The notes beneath the pieces were generated by a model. That model did not search any database, had not been told where the DNA came from, and saw only the letters and a program-made list of their open reading frames with translations. Shown here one piece after another: positions 22,324 to 32,700 of a stretch of DNA of 64,000 nt. The DNA comes from Ascoidea rubescens DSM 1968. Its lineage: Eukaryota > Ascomycota > Saccharomycetes > Ascoideales > Ascoideaceae. Within the stretch, counting starts at the first letter, position 1. Every line of letters starts with the position of its first letter. The stretch is from NCBI RefSeq assembly GCF_001661345.1, contig NW_017962919.1, forward strand, positions 958,317-1,022,316, read 5' to 3'. Made by a program: the position numbers and the translations under genes.

Positions 22324-24891
22324 TTAAAAAAATTTCTTTGAATTACTAGCAAATCGTTCATAATAATTTAATAAATCTTCAGTAATTCCTCTGGGTAAAT
22401 TCGTTAATGCTTTTTCAAAATGCCTTTTTTCAACTTTAACACAATCTTTATTTTCAACAATAGCAGCAAGTCCAGCTTCTTGTGATAATAAAACCATTTC
22501 TGCACCAGAACAACCATCTGTTTTTGATGCTAAAACTTCAAGATAATTTGTACTCATTTCTTCATCCATATTAAAATTTTTGGTAGTGTTTTTTAATATC
22601 TGTAGTCTAGCCAGGATATCCGGTGGTGCAACATAGATATGTCTATCCAATCTACCAGGTCTCAACAATGCTGGGTCTATTGAATCGGGTCTGTTTGTTG
22701 CAGCAACAATTATGACTTCACTTAATGTTTCTATACCATCAATTTCATTTAATAAAGTAGTTAGAACATGATTAGCTGTGGAAGTTGTTGCCTCGCCGCT
22801 TTCTCTGTCTGCGGACAAAGCATCAATTTCATCGAAAAACAAAATACTTGGGGATGCACTTCTTGCTTTTCGAAAAATTTCTCTTATTGTTCTTTCTGAT
22901 TCACCAACATATTTATTAAAGATTTCGGGACCTTTAATGGCAAAAAAATTCAAACCAGATTCGGTTGCTAAAGCTTTTGCAGTTAAAGTCTTTGAACAAC
23001 CTGGAGGGCCGTAAAGTAAAATTCCTCTTGGTGGTTTTATACCCAATTTCCTAAAAGTATCAGAGGCTTCTAGAGGTAATTGGACCATTTCTTTTAGTTT
23101 TTGTTTTAAATATTCTTGGCCGCCGATATCAGACCAATAAACTTTTGGCATTTCTAGAAAGATTTCTCTCATTACTGATGGTCTCACATCTATCATGGCA
23201 TTCTGAAGGTCTTTAATTTGGATTGTGATATTATCAAAATTATTTTGATTTTGGTTTTTACTATTAATAAGAGATATGTTTCTTTCGATTGCTTTCATTA
23301 CAGCTTCTCTGGTTAAAGCTATTAAATCAGCGCCAACATAACCATGGGTTTTTGAAGCAATTTGAAAAATTTGATCTTGGGTTAAATTGTGTTTCTTTTC
23401 ATTCATTTTTTGAATGGATTTTTTCAAGATATCAAATCTGGCATCGATATCAGGAATACCTATTTCAATTTCTTGATCAAACCGACCTGGTCTTCTTAAA
23501 GCTGAATCAATTGAATTTGGTCTATTTGTTGATGCGATGATGATGACGTTATTATTTGAATTATCTAGTCCATCCATTAATGTGAGTAGAGTGGCAACGG
23601 TTCTATTTTCGATTTCAGTTGAATCACTGGAATCTCTTGAAGGTACTAAAGAATCTATTTCGTCTACAAATATTATAGAAGGTTGATAGGTTCTTGCTTC
23701 ATTAAATATTTGGGTAAGTTTTTCCTCGGTTCCGCCCAAGTATTTTGAGATTATAGAAGGCCCATTAATAGATAAAATATGAGTTAATTTGGTTGAATTT
23801 GCAATTGCTTTTAATATCATTGTTTTTCCTGTACCTGGAGGACCATATAGTAGGATGCCTCTTGGAGGTTTTATATTAAATTGATAAAAAAGGTTTGAAT
23901 TGAATAAAGGTAGTTCGATTGTTGATTTGATTTTATTGATTTGGTTTTTCAAACCACCTATACTGGTATAGGTTAATAATTTAGGCAAATTATATAATTT
24001 GTATGGCAATAAAGAATCCTCGATAGGGTTTTTGGAAATTTTAAACTGAGATAAAGATTTCGAATAAAGATAAACAGGAGAGATTAATTTCTTGCGCTTT
24101 AGATTTTGTAATAAGTTTTCATGATATATGGGGTTGTGGGAAGTTATTTCGGTTTGAGTGGGTTTAGTTGCACCACTGTAAGTGTTTATTGTTAGGTTTT
24201 TTAATTGTGGTAATAATATATCAGAACCATCATTGTCAGTAAAATTGGATACATCACATATAGTGTATTCGATGCTCTCATGTAGGAACTTCAAACCTGG
24301 AATGATTAAACCAAGGTCATTGAGTAACTTGTTTATTTTTTTTGTTGGCAGTTTGTTATTATTCTGGTTATTGTCGTCGTTGTCGTTTGTAATATTAGCA
24401 TCATTATCAGAAAAAGATTTCACCGAAAGAAAAATATTCAAAGAGTAATCAGGCTGGTAGTTTAGTTTCTCAATCACTAATCGATCACCAAGCAACCAAC
24501 CTGTTAGATCTAGGTAGTTTTGAGATATTCTGGCAACATTAAACTCAACAATTTCAGGATCTGACTGAACAATGGCAAGCAAACCATCGTTAGAATTGTT
24601 TTCCTTTGAGAGGTGAACGAGGGCACCATTGGATAAGTCGAGCACAGTTGCCACCTGAGGATTGATGAACACCTTTGAGACAGACTTGATGGGTGTTTGC
24701 ACAGCATTGTTTGCAGCAGCTAGAGAGGTGTCATTATGAAGGTTGTTGTGAGGCAAGCTGAGAATGGGTCTGATGATGAAGGCCTTGGGCACTTTGATCT
24801 TGGGAGCTGTCGAAGCTGGAGGGTTGTCTGGAACCTTGGAGGTGCTCTTCCTGGACTTGCTGGGTGTGTTCAAGCTGGCGTTTTTGGCCAT
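22324..24891 (-). CDS. AFG2: AAA ATPase Afg2/Drg1 (60S ribosome maturation)
   Basis: Type II AAA+ ATPase that releases Rlp24 from cytoplasmic pre-60S particles (known for the family). 855 residues with a degenerate N-domain and two ATPase modules: D1 Walker A GPPGTGKTMILKAIA (about residue 347) with IIFVDEIDSLVPSRDSS, and D2 Walker A GPPGCSKTLTAKALA (about residue 622) with ILFFDEIDALSADRESG. The Cys-Ser in the D2 P-loop is typical of Afg2 and separates it from Cdc48. Second-region-of-homology arginines are present (RPGRFDQE, RPGRLDRH). One in-frame CTG (22612-22614) lies in PPDI-CTG-ARLQIL. It is divergent from ILM1 with 137 bp between the start codons. Confidence 0.95.
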   Translation of the reverse strand: MAKNASLNTPSKSRKSTSKVPDNPPASTAPKIKVPKAFIIRPILSLPHNNLHNDTSLAAANNAVQTPIKSVSKVFINPQVATVLDLSNGALVHLSKENNSNDGLLAIVQSDPEIVEFNVARISQNYLDLTGWLLGDRLVIEKLNYQPDYSLNIFLSVKSFSDNDANITNDNDDNNQNNNKLPTKKINKLLNDLGLIIPGLKFLHESIEYTICDVSNFTDNDGSDILLPQLKNLTINTYSGATKPTQTEITSHNPIYHENLLQNLKRKKLISPVYLYSKSLSQFKISKNPIEDSLLPYKLYNLPKLLTYTSIGGLKNQINKIKSTIELPLFNSNLFYQFNIKPPRGILLYGPPGTGKTMILKAIANSTKLTHILSINGPSIISKYLGGTEEKLTQIFNEARTYQPSIIFVDEIDSLVPSRDSSDSTEIENRTVATLLTLMDGLDNSNNNVIIIASTNRPNSIDSALRRPGRFDQEIEIGIPDIDARFDILKKSIQKMNEKKHNLTQDQIFQIASKTHGYVGADLIALTREAVMKAIERNISLINSKNQNQNNFDNITIQIKDLQNAMIDVRPSVMREIFLEMPKVYWSDIGGQEYLKQKLKEMVQLPLEASDTFRKLGIKPPRGILLYGPPGCSKTLTAKALATESGLNFFAIKGPEIFNKYVGESERTIREIFRKARSASPSILFFDEIDALSADRESGEATTSTANHVLTTLLNEIDGIETLSEVIIVAATNRPDSIDPALLRPGRLDRHIYVAPPDILARLQILKNTTKNFNMDEEMSTNYLEVLASKTDGCSGAEMVLLSQEAGLAAIVENKDCVKVEKRHFEKALTNLPRGITEDLLNYYERFASNSKKFF

Positions 24892-25028
24892 TGTGCTTCT
24901 GGTAGTTATGCTGTTTTTGGTGCCAGCTCAGAGGAAAAGTGGTGGCGACGGAGCTGGCGCTTAAAGCTCTCAGTGAAACGACTCTGTTGTTCTTCACCAA
25001 CAACACCAACAACACCACCCTCATCAAT

Positions 25029-25766
25029 ATGGCCCTCTTTTCCTCCATCACCTTGAACTACTTCCGTATTTGCTTCTTGTTGTCCATTGCATACTACATC
25101 ATTAAGGATCCTAACGCCCTTCTCCTCAACAACTATGTGATTATCTTTGGCAAGTCGCTCGAATTGCCCATTATCGACAATTTGTCCAGTCATAGCAACG
25201 ACAACCTCTTGGGCTTGTTCTCGGTTCTCTTCATTGTCTTTGCTCTCAATGACTTAATAGTTATTGTGTCCTTGTTGAATGTTCCAATCTTCAAGAACTT
25301 GAATTCAACCACTCCAACTCTAGTCATCGACCAAGATAACAACCGAATCGACCCCAACGATTCAAGTAACTTGGACAGATACGAATTCAATACCTCAAAT
25401 AAACTATACTATATCTATTTTGAAAACTTAATTCCCTTCAGATTGTTGGTTCTATTTTTCATCATTATTTATTCCTACTTTTCGGCAAACTATTACTTTT
25501 ACAATGACTTGGTCATACTCTATTGTTTCTTGGAAATTTGGATCAATTTCATGATATATAACTCTTTAAAACAAGAAAAGGAATTGAGAGTAAGAAATTT
25601 CGGTAGAGATTACATCTATGAAAAAGAATTGAATGAAAATAATTTCATTAAAGAAGACGATCAAAATCAAAGCGAAAGTGATAGTGATAGTGATAATGAA
25701 AGCAATGATCTCGATGGAAATACAGATGGTTGGGATAACAAGTTCGAAGAACCAATAAGATTATAA
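25029..25766 (+). CDS. ILM1: Ilm1-like membrane protein
   Basis: A 245-residue protein with about four hydrophobic segments, resembling yeast Ilm1 (linked to mitochondrial DNA maintenance, ER-localised). Matching stretches are LNYFRICFLLSIAYYII near the start, LPIIDN then GLFSVLFIVFALNDLI, and the motif NLIPFRLLVLFF then ILYCFLEIWINFMIYNSLKQEKE. A variable acidic Ser/Asp-rich tail follows. The ATG at 25029 gives MALFSSITLNYF; the longer GTG-initiated frame overlaps the AFG2 promoter and is unlikely. The ~40-residue insert with DQDNNRIDPND between helices 2 and 3 is absent from S. cerevisiae Ilm1 as I recall it. Confidence 0.85.
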   Translation: MALFSSITLNYFRICFLLSIAYYIIKDPNALLLNNYVIIFGKSLELPIIDNLSSHSNDNLLGLFSVLFIVFALNDLIVIVSLLNVPIFKNLNSTTPTLVIDQDNNRIDPNDSSNLDRYEFNTSNKLYYIYFENLIPFRLLVLFFIIIYSYFSANYYFYNDLVILYCFLEIWINFMIYNSLKQEKELRVRNFGRDYIYEKELNENNFIKEDDQNQSESDSDSDNESNDLDGNTDGWDNKFEEPIRL

Positions 25767-26047
25767 CATCAACCACTATTCTTTCCTGATATATATTTAC
25801 AGCTTCTGATTGTGTATTATCCACTATTTATTTAGAAAACAATAAAAAAAACAAGCTTAAAATAAATAAATTCACAACTAAATAATACAATTGCTGCTCA
25901 ATCGAAAAACAAAACAAACTAACTAGGAAAAAAATAATCTAAAAACTGAAAATTATTGTAATTATAAAAATTGTGACCCATTTATGACTATTAAGAGCAA
26001 TAAAACTAATTTTCTGTTGTTTCTGTTTATTTTTTTTACTTATAATT

Positions 26048-28292
26048 TCAATAGCCATAATATGTAGTTCCATTAAGTGTACTAGTTAAATTGCAAGGTG
26101 ATAATGTATTCAACCCATTCATACTCATAATTGGAGTTTGAGAAATTCCATTTATAGCATTACTAATCTCGAGCCCTGCTAACAAATTAATATTTGAAAC
26201 GTTCTCATCATTACCATTTTCATTGTTTTTATTGATATTATTACTATTATTGCTATTGTTGTTATTATTGTTGTTGTTTTTGCTATTATTGTTAGTCAAA
26301 TTTAAGCCGATTTTGTTCTTATTAATGCCAAACAACTCGTTAAGATTCACGTCATCATAGCCCTTATCAATTGCCCAAATAATATTTTGAAGTGACTTCA
26401 AACTCTCAGGCTCATCATCTTCGGTTTTTGTGTTCTTGGAATCATTTGCAGCTCCTTTGTTATTATGAATTGACAAGAGATTTTTAAACTCAAAAAAACA
26501 AATCGAGGTCAAAATTGATTGGAACCCAGACTGGTATAATTCTTTAGTATTCAACAAGTTTGGAGAATTCTCAGAAAGATTACTAAATATCACTTCTGAA
26601 TTAATACCCAAATAATCTGCCAAATGATGAAGCTTAAAATTTGCATAATTGAAATCAGTATTTTTATTGTTGCTAATTTCGTTACCATTGCCATTACCAT
26701 TGCCATTGCCATTGCCATTGCCATTGCCATTGCTATTGATATTATTATTTCCAGCTGTATTGGCATTGTTATTGGTATTAGAGTTATTATTAGCATTATT
26801 GCTATTGTTATTACTGTTGCCGTTTGTATTGCTGTTGTTATTAGTATTAATATTAGTAGCAGTATTGCTGTTAGTGTTGGTGTTATTGGTGCTGTTGTTG
26901 GGGTTGACATTGATATTATTGACATTAATATTATTTCTCATTGCAATATACTTAATATCATAAAATTCAGGAAAATATTTTTTCAAAAGATTAATAAAAT
27001 CAATTTGCTGTATGGGCATTTTTTGGTTAGATAACAATTTAAAAAGAAAACCTAAATCATAGCCTGCATTAAAACTTAGCCATTTTAATTTTAAACCATC
27101 TTGATGTTGTAAAATTAAGCCAGATGAAAAGAAAATCTCGGCAAATTTGAAATAATCAATACCGGATTTATTTAATTTATTGAAATCAATACCTGAATTA
27201 TGTAAATCGTTGATTGAATTAATTCCAAACATTTCATTTTTAACATCAAACTTGAAGTTAAATTGCCATGTGCTTGGTAGATTAGAATTAAAATTATTCG
27301 GAGTTAAACCAAGGTCATTAGATAAAGTTATTGACAATTGAATTAAACTTAATAGATCTGAATTAACTCTCAAAGTTTGATAATGGTAGTTAGTTTGAGT
27401 ATTAAATTTACCAACGGGTCTGGCAATGACACCAGGAAATTCGCAAGATATACTGATGTATGGAAAACCAAACAATAATTCTCGAATTATTGTAATTTCC
27501 TCATTTAAATTGTTATCCCAAACATCCTTTATAGAAAATGAAACTTTCAGAGAAGTATTTTTATTGGCAATATCGTCAAGATCGTTATCGTTATTATTAT
27601 CAGCCTCAGGGTTAGTGGTCCCAGTAGCATGTGTGGTATTGGAATCATTAAGGATGTGCGACTGAGGATTAACTTGATTAAGCTGATCAATCGGATTAAT
27701 TTGACTATTAATTGAATTCACAATAGGAGTGTTAATAGAAGTGATAGGGGTATTGATTGAGTTAGAAACAGACGATAAAGACTGAGTATTTTGTTGTTGG
27801 TTCTGAAGTAATTGTATCATATGCTGCTGCTGTTGTTGTTGTCTAAACTGATCTTGCAACTGCTGAATATGTAGCTGCCTCTGTTGTCCCAACAAGTTAG
27901 AATTGTTGATACTATTCAAACTGCTAAGATTGATGTTTACTGGCTGGGCATTTAAATTTTGATTATTCGCATTGTTGCCAGTGATATTGAGATTATTGTT
28001 GTTATTGTTGTTGCTGTTTGTGGTGGTGGTGACAGAGACGCTGTTGCTGTTATTATTAGCAGTATTGCTGTTGTTATTCAAGGTACTTAATAGCAACTGT
28101 TGTTGCTGTTGTTGCTGTTGCTGCTGTTGGAAAAGCTGTTGGGGAGTAAGTTTAATGCCTCCGATGTTGGGCTGAGAGCCAACCAGCTGTTGCTGTTGTT
28201 GTTGCTGAAGCATGTAGTTCTAGAAGTATACAAGCAGAACGTTAGTATGCAATAAAAAATGCAAAGAGCCGAAGCAATCAAACACATACCAT
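26048..28292 (-). CDS. POP2: CCR4-NOT deadenylase subunit Pop2/Caf1 (two exons)
   Basis: DEDD-type 3' exonuclease of the CCR4-NOT complex. Exon 1 is only the ATG (28290-28292); exon 2 is 26048-28219, giving M-N-Y-M-L-Q and 724 residues. The N-terminal third is Gln/Asn-rich. The nuclease domain (about residues 226-584) shows IKDVWDNNL, FPGVIARPVGKF, YHYQTLRVNSDLL, WQFNFKFDV, GYDLGFL and FYDIKYIA. Catalytic positions differ from human CNOT7: first Asp is Ser (ISCEF), Glu is kept, Asp in GYDLG is kept, last Asp is Gln (SGFQSILT) and the nearby His is Tyr. S. cerevisiae Pop2 also has Ser-Glu-Asp-Gln. A ~110-residue Asn-rich insert with a Gly-Asn repeat splits the domain. Confidence 0.93.
26683..26741. 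repeat. Hexanucleotide (ATTGCC)n coding Gly-Asn repeat in POP2
   Basis: About nine near-perfect units (some ATTACC), read on the minus strand as alternating Gly and Asn, inside the nuclease domain insert. Confidence 0.9.
28220..28289 (-). other. POP2 intron, immediately after the start codon
   Basis: 70 nt on the minus strand: donor GTATGT from 28289, branch point TACTAAC at 28241-28247, acceptor CTTCTAG ending at 28220. The exon 2 frame is open from AAC TAC ATG onward, so the annotated start could equally be the internal Met. Confidence 0.85.
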
Positions 28293-28508
28293 CTTGTTAG
28301 TACCTGCTTTGTGCTAGCTGATAAAGAAAGCTTGCAGAAACGCCAGTTGAGAAAAACAGGCGTTTCAGCCGAGTTGAATGTCACGTGAAGTTCCGCTTTG
28401 GGAAGAGACGATATAATAGTCCGTTTTGGGGGAGAAGTTGTTTTTGTGACCGGGTCTGGAGTTTTGTGGAGCGAAACGCATTTTGGACGTGGTTTGGAGT
28501 TGGATGAG
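28293..28508. promoter_or_regulatory. POP2 / ADIP-like divergent promoter
   Basis: Short GC-richer region of 216 bp with GTCACGTG; CACGTG is at 28382-28387. Bidirectional use is inferred. Confidence 0.45.
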
Positions 28509-29447
28509 ATGCTGGGTCCAGAGAGTGCTGATACTGCTGGTGTGAGAAAGGCTGCTGTAGCCATCAATGCGACGTTGGTCACGAAAGGCTTTTTGGATTT
28601 GTCTTCGTTCAACAGCAGACTTTTGTTTGTCTCTACAGACTTCCTGTTTGATCGCAGTGCTGAGCTCCAATTGCAGCTCTTAAATAACGATAAGAACGTA
28701 ATGAACGTAATCCACGACCTCATCTCACAGATTGATTATTACAAAAAGAAAATTTCTACTCTTAAAAGCAGCTCGAACAGCTTCATAAACAAGCACAAAA
28801 TATCAAAATCAGGCTTCAATTCAGCTGCAAATTATGCCCCGTATTCAATTGAATTAAATAACAATAGTCTGTTTGATTACGATTATGATCACAATCTGAT
28901 TCTAAAACAAAACCGCAAACTTTCCAATGACATAATAAATTTGAACTCAAAGCTATCTCAGAGCAAAACTCAAATCGACAATTTGAATTCAAATTTAAAT
29001 AACTTGAAAAATTTAAATCAGAATTTGATTCAAAATTTTAATTTGATTCTAAATAAAAACAAAAAAACTTCAAATGATGCCAATAATTTCAATCAATTAA
29101 TTTTAAACAAATTCACTAATAAAAATATTAACCACACTAATAACATTACTGATATAAATACCAATAAAGAAAACTTTGTTCAATTAACAAAATTTAATGC
29201 TCTTGAAAAAGATAAATCTCTTAAAAACTTGAATAAAATTTTGGATTCTGTTAAATCAGAAAATGCCCAATTATACTCTTTTTTATCATCTTTATACAAT
29301 TATCTTCAAAACTATTCTATCTCAAAACTCTTTTCAAAGTCTCAGCTTGATTACGATAATAATCAACAATCTCTCTTCACTAATATTCATCAGGTAAGAT
29401 TCTCATTTCAGAATTTATTTAATAATACCTTCAACACTTATTCTTGA
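28509..29447 (+). CDS. Coiled-coil protein, possible ADIP/Msd1-SSX2IP family
   Basis: A 312-residue protein. The N-terminal ~90 residues hold AVAINATLVTKGFLDLSSF and VMNVIHDLISQIDYYKKKI, a layout like the ADIP domain (a small helical region ending with an L..LI.Q....EK helix) of SSX2IP and fission-yeast Msd1, which anchor microtubule minus ends at spindle poles. The rest is Asn/Lys/Leu-rich coiled coil (LKQNRKLSNDIINLNSKL) and a helical C-terminal part (SAQLYSFLSSLYNYLQ region). ATG at 28509 is the first in frame; the second codon is CTG, so residue 2 depends on the genetic code. The family call is tentative. Confidence 0.5.
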   Translation: MLGPESADTAGVRKAAVAINATLVTKGFLDLSSFNSRLLFVSTDFLFDRSAELQLQLLNNDKNVMNVIHDLISQIDYYKKKISTLKSSSNSFINKHKISKSGFNSAANYAPYSIELNNNSLFDYDYDHNLILKQNRKLSNDIINLNSKLSQSKTQIDNLNSNLNNLKNLNQNLIQNFNLILNKNKKTSNDANNFNQLILNKFTNKNINHTNNITDINTNKENFVQLTKFNALEKDKSLKNLNKILDSVKSENAQLYSFLSSLYNYLQNYSISKLFSKSQLDYDNNQQSLFTNIHQVRFSFQNLFNNTFNTYS

Positions 29448-29708
29448 CTATTTGGATTTGTATTTTTCGATTACAATAAAAATTGTATTAAATTAAAAAA
29501 AAATAAACAATTAAACAAAAAATTAAATGAAATGTAGTTACACAAAAAATTTTGAAGAAAAATTGAAAAAAAATAATGATTAAAAAAAGCACTCAAAAAA
29601 TAAACAAAACAAAAATAATTGAGTTTAAGAAAATAAATTGAGAAACATAAAAAATATCGTACGAAAAACAACCAATAAAATAAAATGATAGTCTAATTGT
29701 TCATTGAT

Positions 29709-32700
29709 TTAATCATCATTTGAATCCTTCTTTCTTCCAAAGATTTTATGTTTAACAAAAGATCCTCCTTTGCCAACAACTCCCGCGGCTCCTCCAATGA
29801 CTTTACCACCTGCACCAACAAAGGTTTTACCAGCTCCAAATACTTTGGTTGCTCCATCTGCAAATGTTCCTTCTTTCTTCCTCACACTGTAAATATAAAG
29901 GGGTTGGAAGGCTAATTTTAATGTAATGTATCCCCCATCTTTACCGTCCAAATTTAATGGTACTTGAACTTCCGATGGTGCATCAAGTGGTACTTTAGTT
30001 AAATCAACAAATCCAATTCCCAACTTATCATCTTGTCCTTCACCAAAGTCCCAATCAAAACAACGAACTTCTAAATGACTATGAGTACGATTTGTTAATG
30101 GGATAACACATTCTTCTTTGGTAATCCAGTCTGGATTTAATGTTTTCTTAATAGTCTTGGTTTTTAGATATTTTTTACCATTTAATCTAACTTCAACAAA
30201 TGGATCAGATTTACCATTTCTATCAGCTGAAATTAAGTTTCTACCATTTAGCACTGTTACTGTTAGTTGACCAGAATTTAATATAGTATCTTGAAGTGGT
30301 AAATTTTCAAAAGTTATTGGAATAAATTTAGTTTGTAATCTAATAACAGATCCATCATTAAAGGAAACTTTAGATGTTCCAGCATAACTATTCTGCAATA
30401 AAACTCTTGTTGGCAATGATGCTTCAGCAATACAATCTTCTGCTCTACTTTGGTCTTTATCTTTAACCAAACGAAATGTAGCTCTTGAATATTCTAATTC
30501 TTTTACAACTACGTCACCTGTATCATTGATGATACATTTGGATTGTCTTAATTTATCTGAGACGTATTGAGGATAACTGTCAGCATCAAAAAATGCTTGA
30601 ATATAAAGATTTGAGTTATTAAAAGCACCTTGAAGAATTTGATAAACAAATACACCAGAGTTATAGTTCATTAGCTCATTTAAATTCAATCTTAACTTGT
30701 GACTTTTATCTAATTCAGCTAAATCAATTTCTTTATTTATCTTAGCGTCTTTATCAGACTTATTAGTTGGATTTTCTTTTTCTTTTTCTTTTTCTTTTTG
30801 GAGTTTCAAAGCAGTGGCTTCATCTTCTTCAGCTATTTCATCCAAGTCCATAACAGGAATTGCAGGAAAAAAACTCAAATGATAAGTAATAGTACCTTTG
30901 GGGCCTTTTTTAGATACTAATTTATTTGATCTGTATTCTTTGTCAACATGTTCAATGTAGTTATTGTCGTCGCCTTTGTGAATGATTTCATTTAGTTTGA
31001 TATCAAATGAACCTAAAGTACGGTCAGCACTAATTTTTTCAACATCCATTCCTTCAATGGTTAATTTTTGATTTGGACCAGTAACAGTGGCATATAAAAC
31101 TTCATTCCAAATTGGGTCAATACTTGAATCAACAGCCAAAGTTCTTCCTCTTTGGAAACCATTGATTAATATTCTTGCATAGGGATCAATTGTACCAACA
31201 TTTTCCAAGTTACGTAAACCAACAGCTTTATCGATAGCGACTCTTACAACACCAATTGGATCACTATAGCCAGAGGCACCAGGAACGTCAGCTAATCTGA
31301 CGGGTTTCCATTGGGAAGTGACTTTGATTTCACCATTACCATCTTTTAAGGGGATCCATTTCTTATCGATTTCGGAACGATCAACAATGTCATTCAAGCT
31401 AGTGACTAGATAATCTAGTTTTTCGTTTTTATCGTTTTTGACAATGAGCAAGACTCTTGTTTTTCTTTTATCTAAAATCAACTTTTCGGAGGAAACATTC
31501 CAAATGGGGTTATTATTACTTTTGACAGTTGAAGTGGTTAGGATTAGTTCTTTGTTGATGTACAATTCAACAAAAGTGTTTGGGTTTTCAGGGTTTTCGA
31601 TTTTGATTTCATTGATTTCAATTCTAGCAATACCGGTATTTAGTTCTGGAGGAGGTTCAGTTGATCCATCAATTAATCTTTTACCTTCCAAGACAGGAGA
31701 GTAATTTAGATCAAAGAACAAAGTGCCAACAGGTTTGTTGTTTCTTAATAGAGGGACAGCTAGATTTGGTTGAGTTGGAGAAGTCTTTAGAGATTGGATA
31801 TCGAAGTTGATTGTTCCCATTTGAACATCTTTTCTGTCATCGTTAAAATCATAGCAGATCATTTGTAGAGGTTGGGCTAGAGAGTTAACTAGGATGTAGA
31901 TTGATTCGTTCCAAACCGGATCACAAGTGTCTTCAATGGTTTTTGATTTAGCCAAGGTTGGGCCATTGAAGTTAAAGGTAAGGTAAGGATCGATTGTGTT
32001 GCCAGAGGTTTGATCAAATAGTTTGATATCTTTGGCGTCTTTAAGTAGGATGGTTAGGACGCCGATGGCACCAGTAAGATTACCTTTTAGTAATTCTTCG
32101 ATGTTTAATTGGAAAGAAAAGGGGTTGAAAAGAATTGGGCCAGCAAATTTGAGGATCATGTCGTTGATTAGAGGTAATAAGCCAGGAACTGATAGAACTT
32201 CCCAGTTGAAGATACCTTGGCCAAAGACCTTTGAGACAAAATCGAATTTTGGAAATTCAGGCAAGGAAACGTTGACAGTGTCAATGTTGGGATAACTGGA
32301 CATCATTCTGATACGAACTCTTACAGTTACGTGAAAGGCAACATCTTCAACGACTATGGGAAAGGTTATGAAATTGAATAGTTTGATTTTGATGACGAAT
32401 TTTTGATTAACATGGTTCTTCAATTGTTTGTTGTTCATGTCAGAGATTTCGTTGGGGGTCATTGAGACAGACCAGTCCATGACAACGACATCGTCAGAGG
32501 TTCGTGGAAAGGTTTTGACGTGTTCTATTCTAAAGGGTTTGGTTCCTAAAGTTAGAGTGTCTATCCAGATACCTGTAACGAATGGAGGAATTTGAGGCAA
32601 AGAAGCTAGAATTGGATTTGCCTGGTCACAAACGATTTGGCAAATTGAGGGTTCTAGGTATAGCCAGAATTTGTCTAGAAAAGTGTTTAGCCAGTCCATT

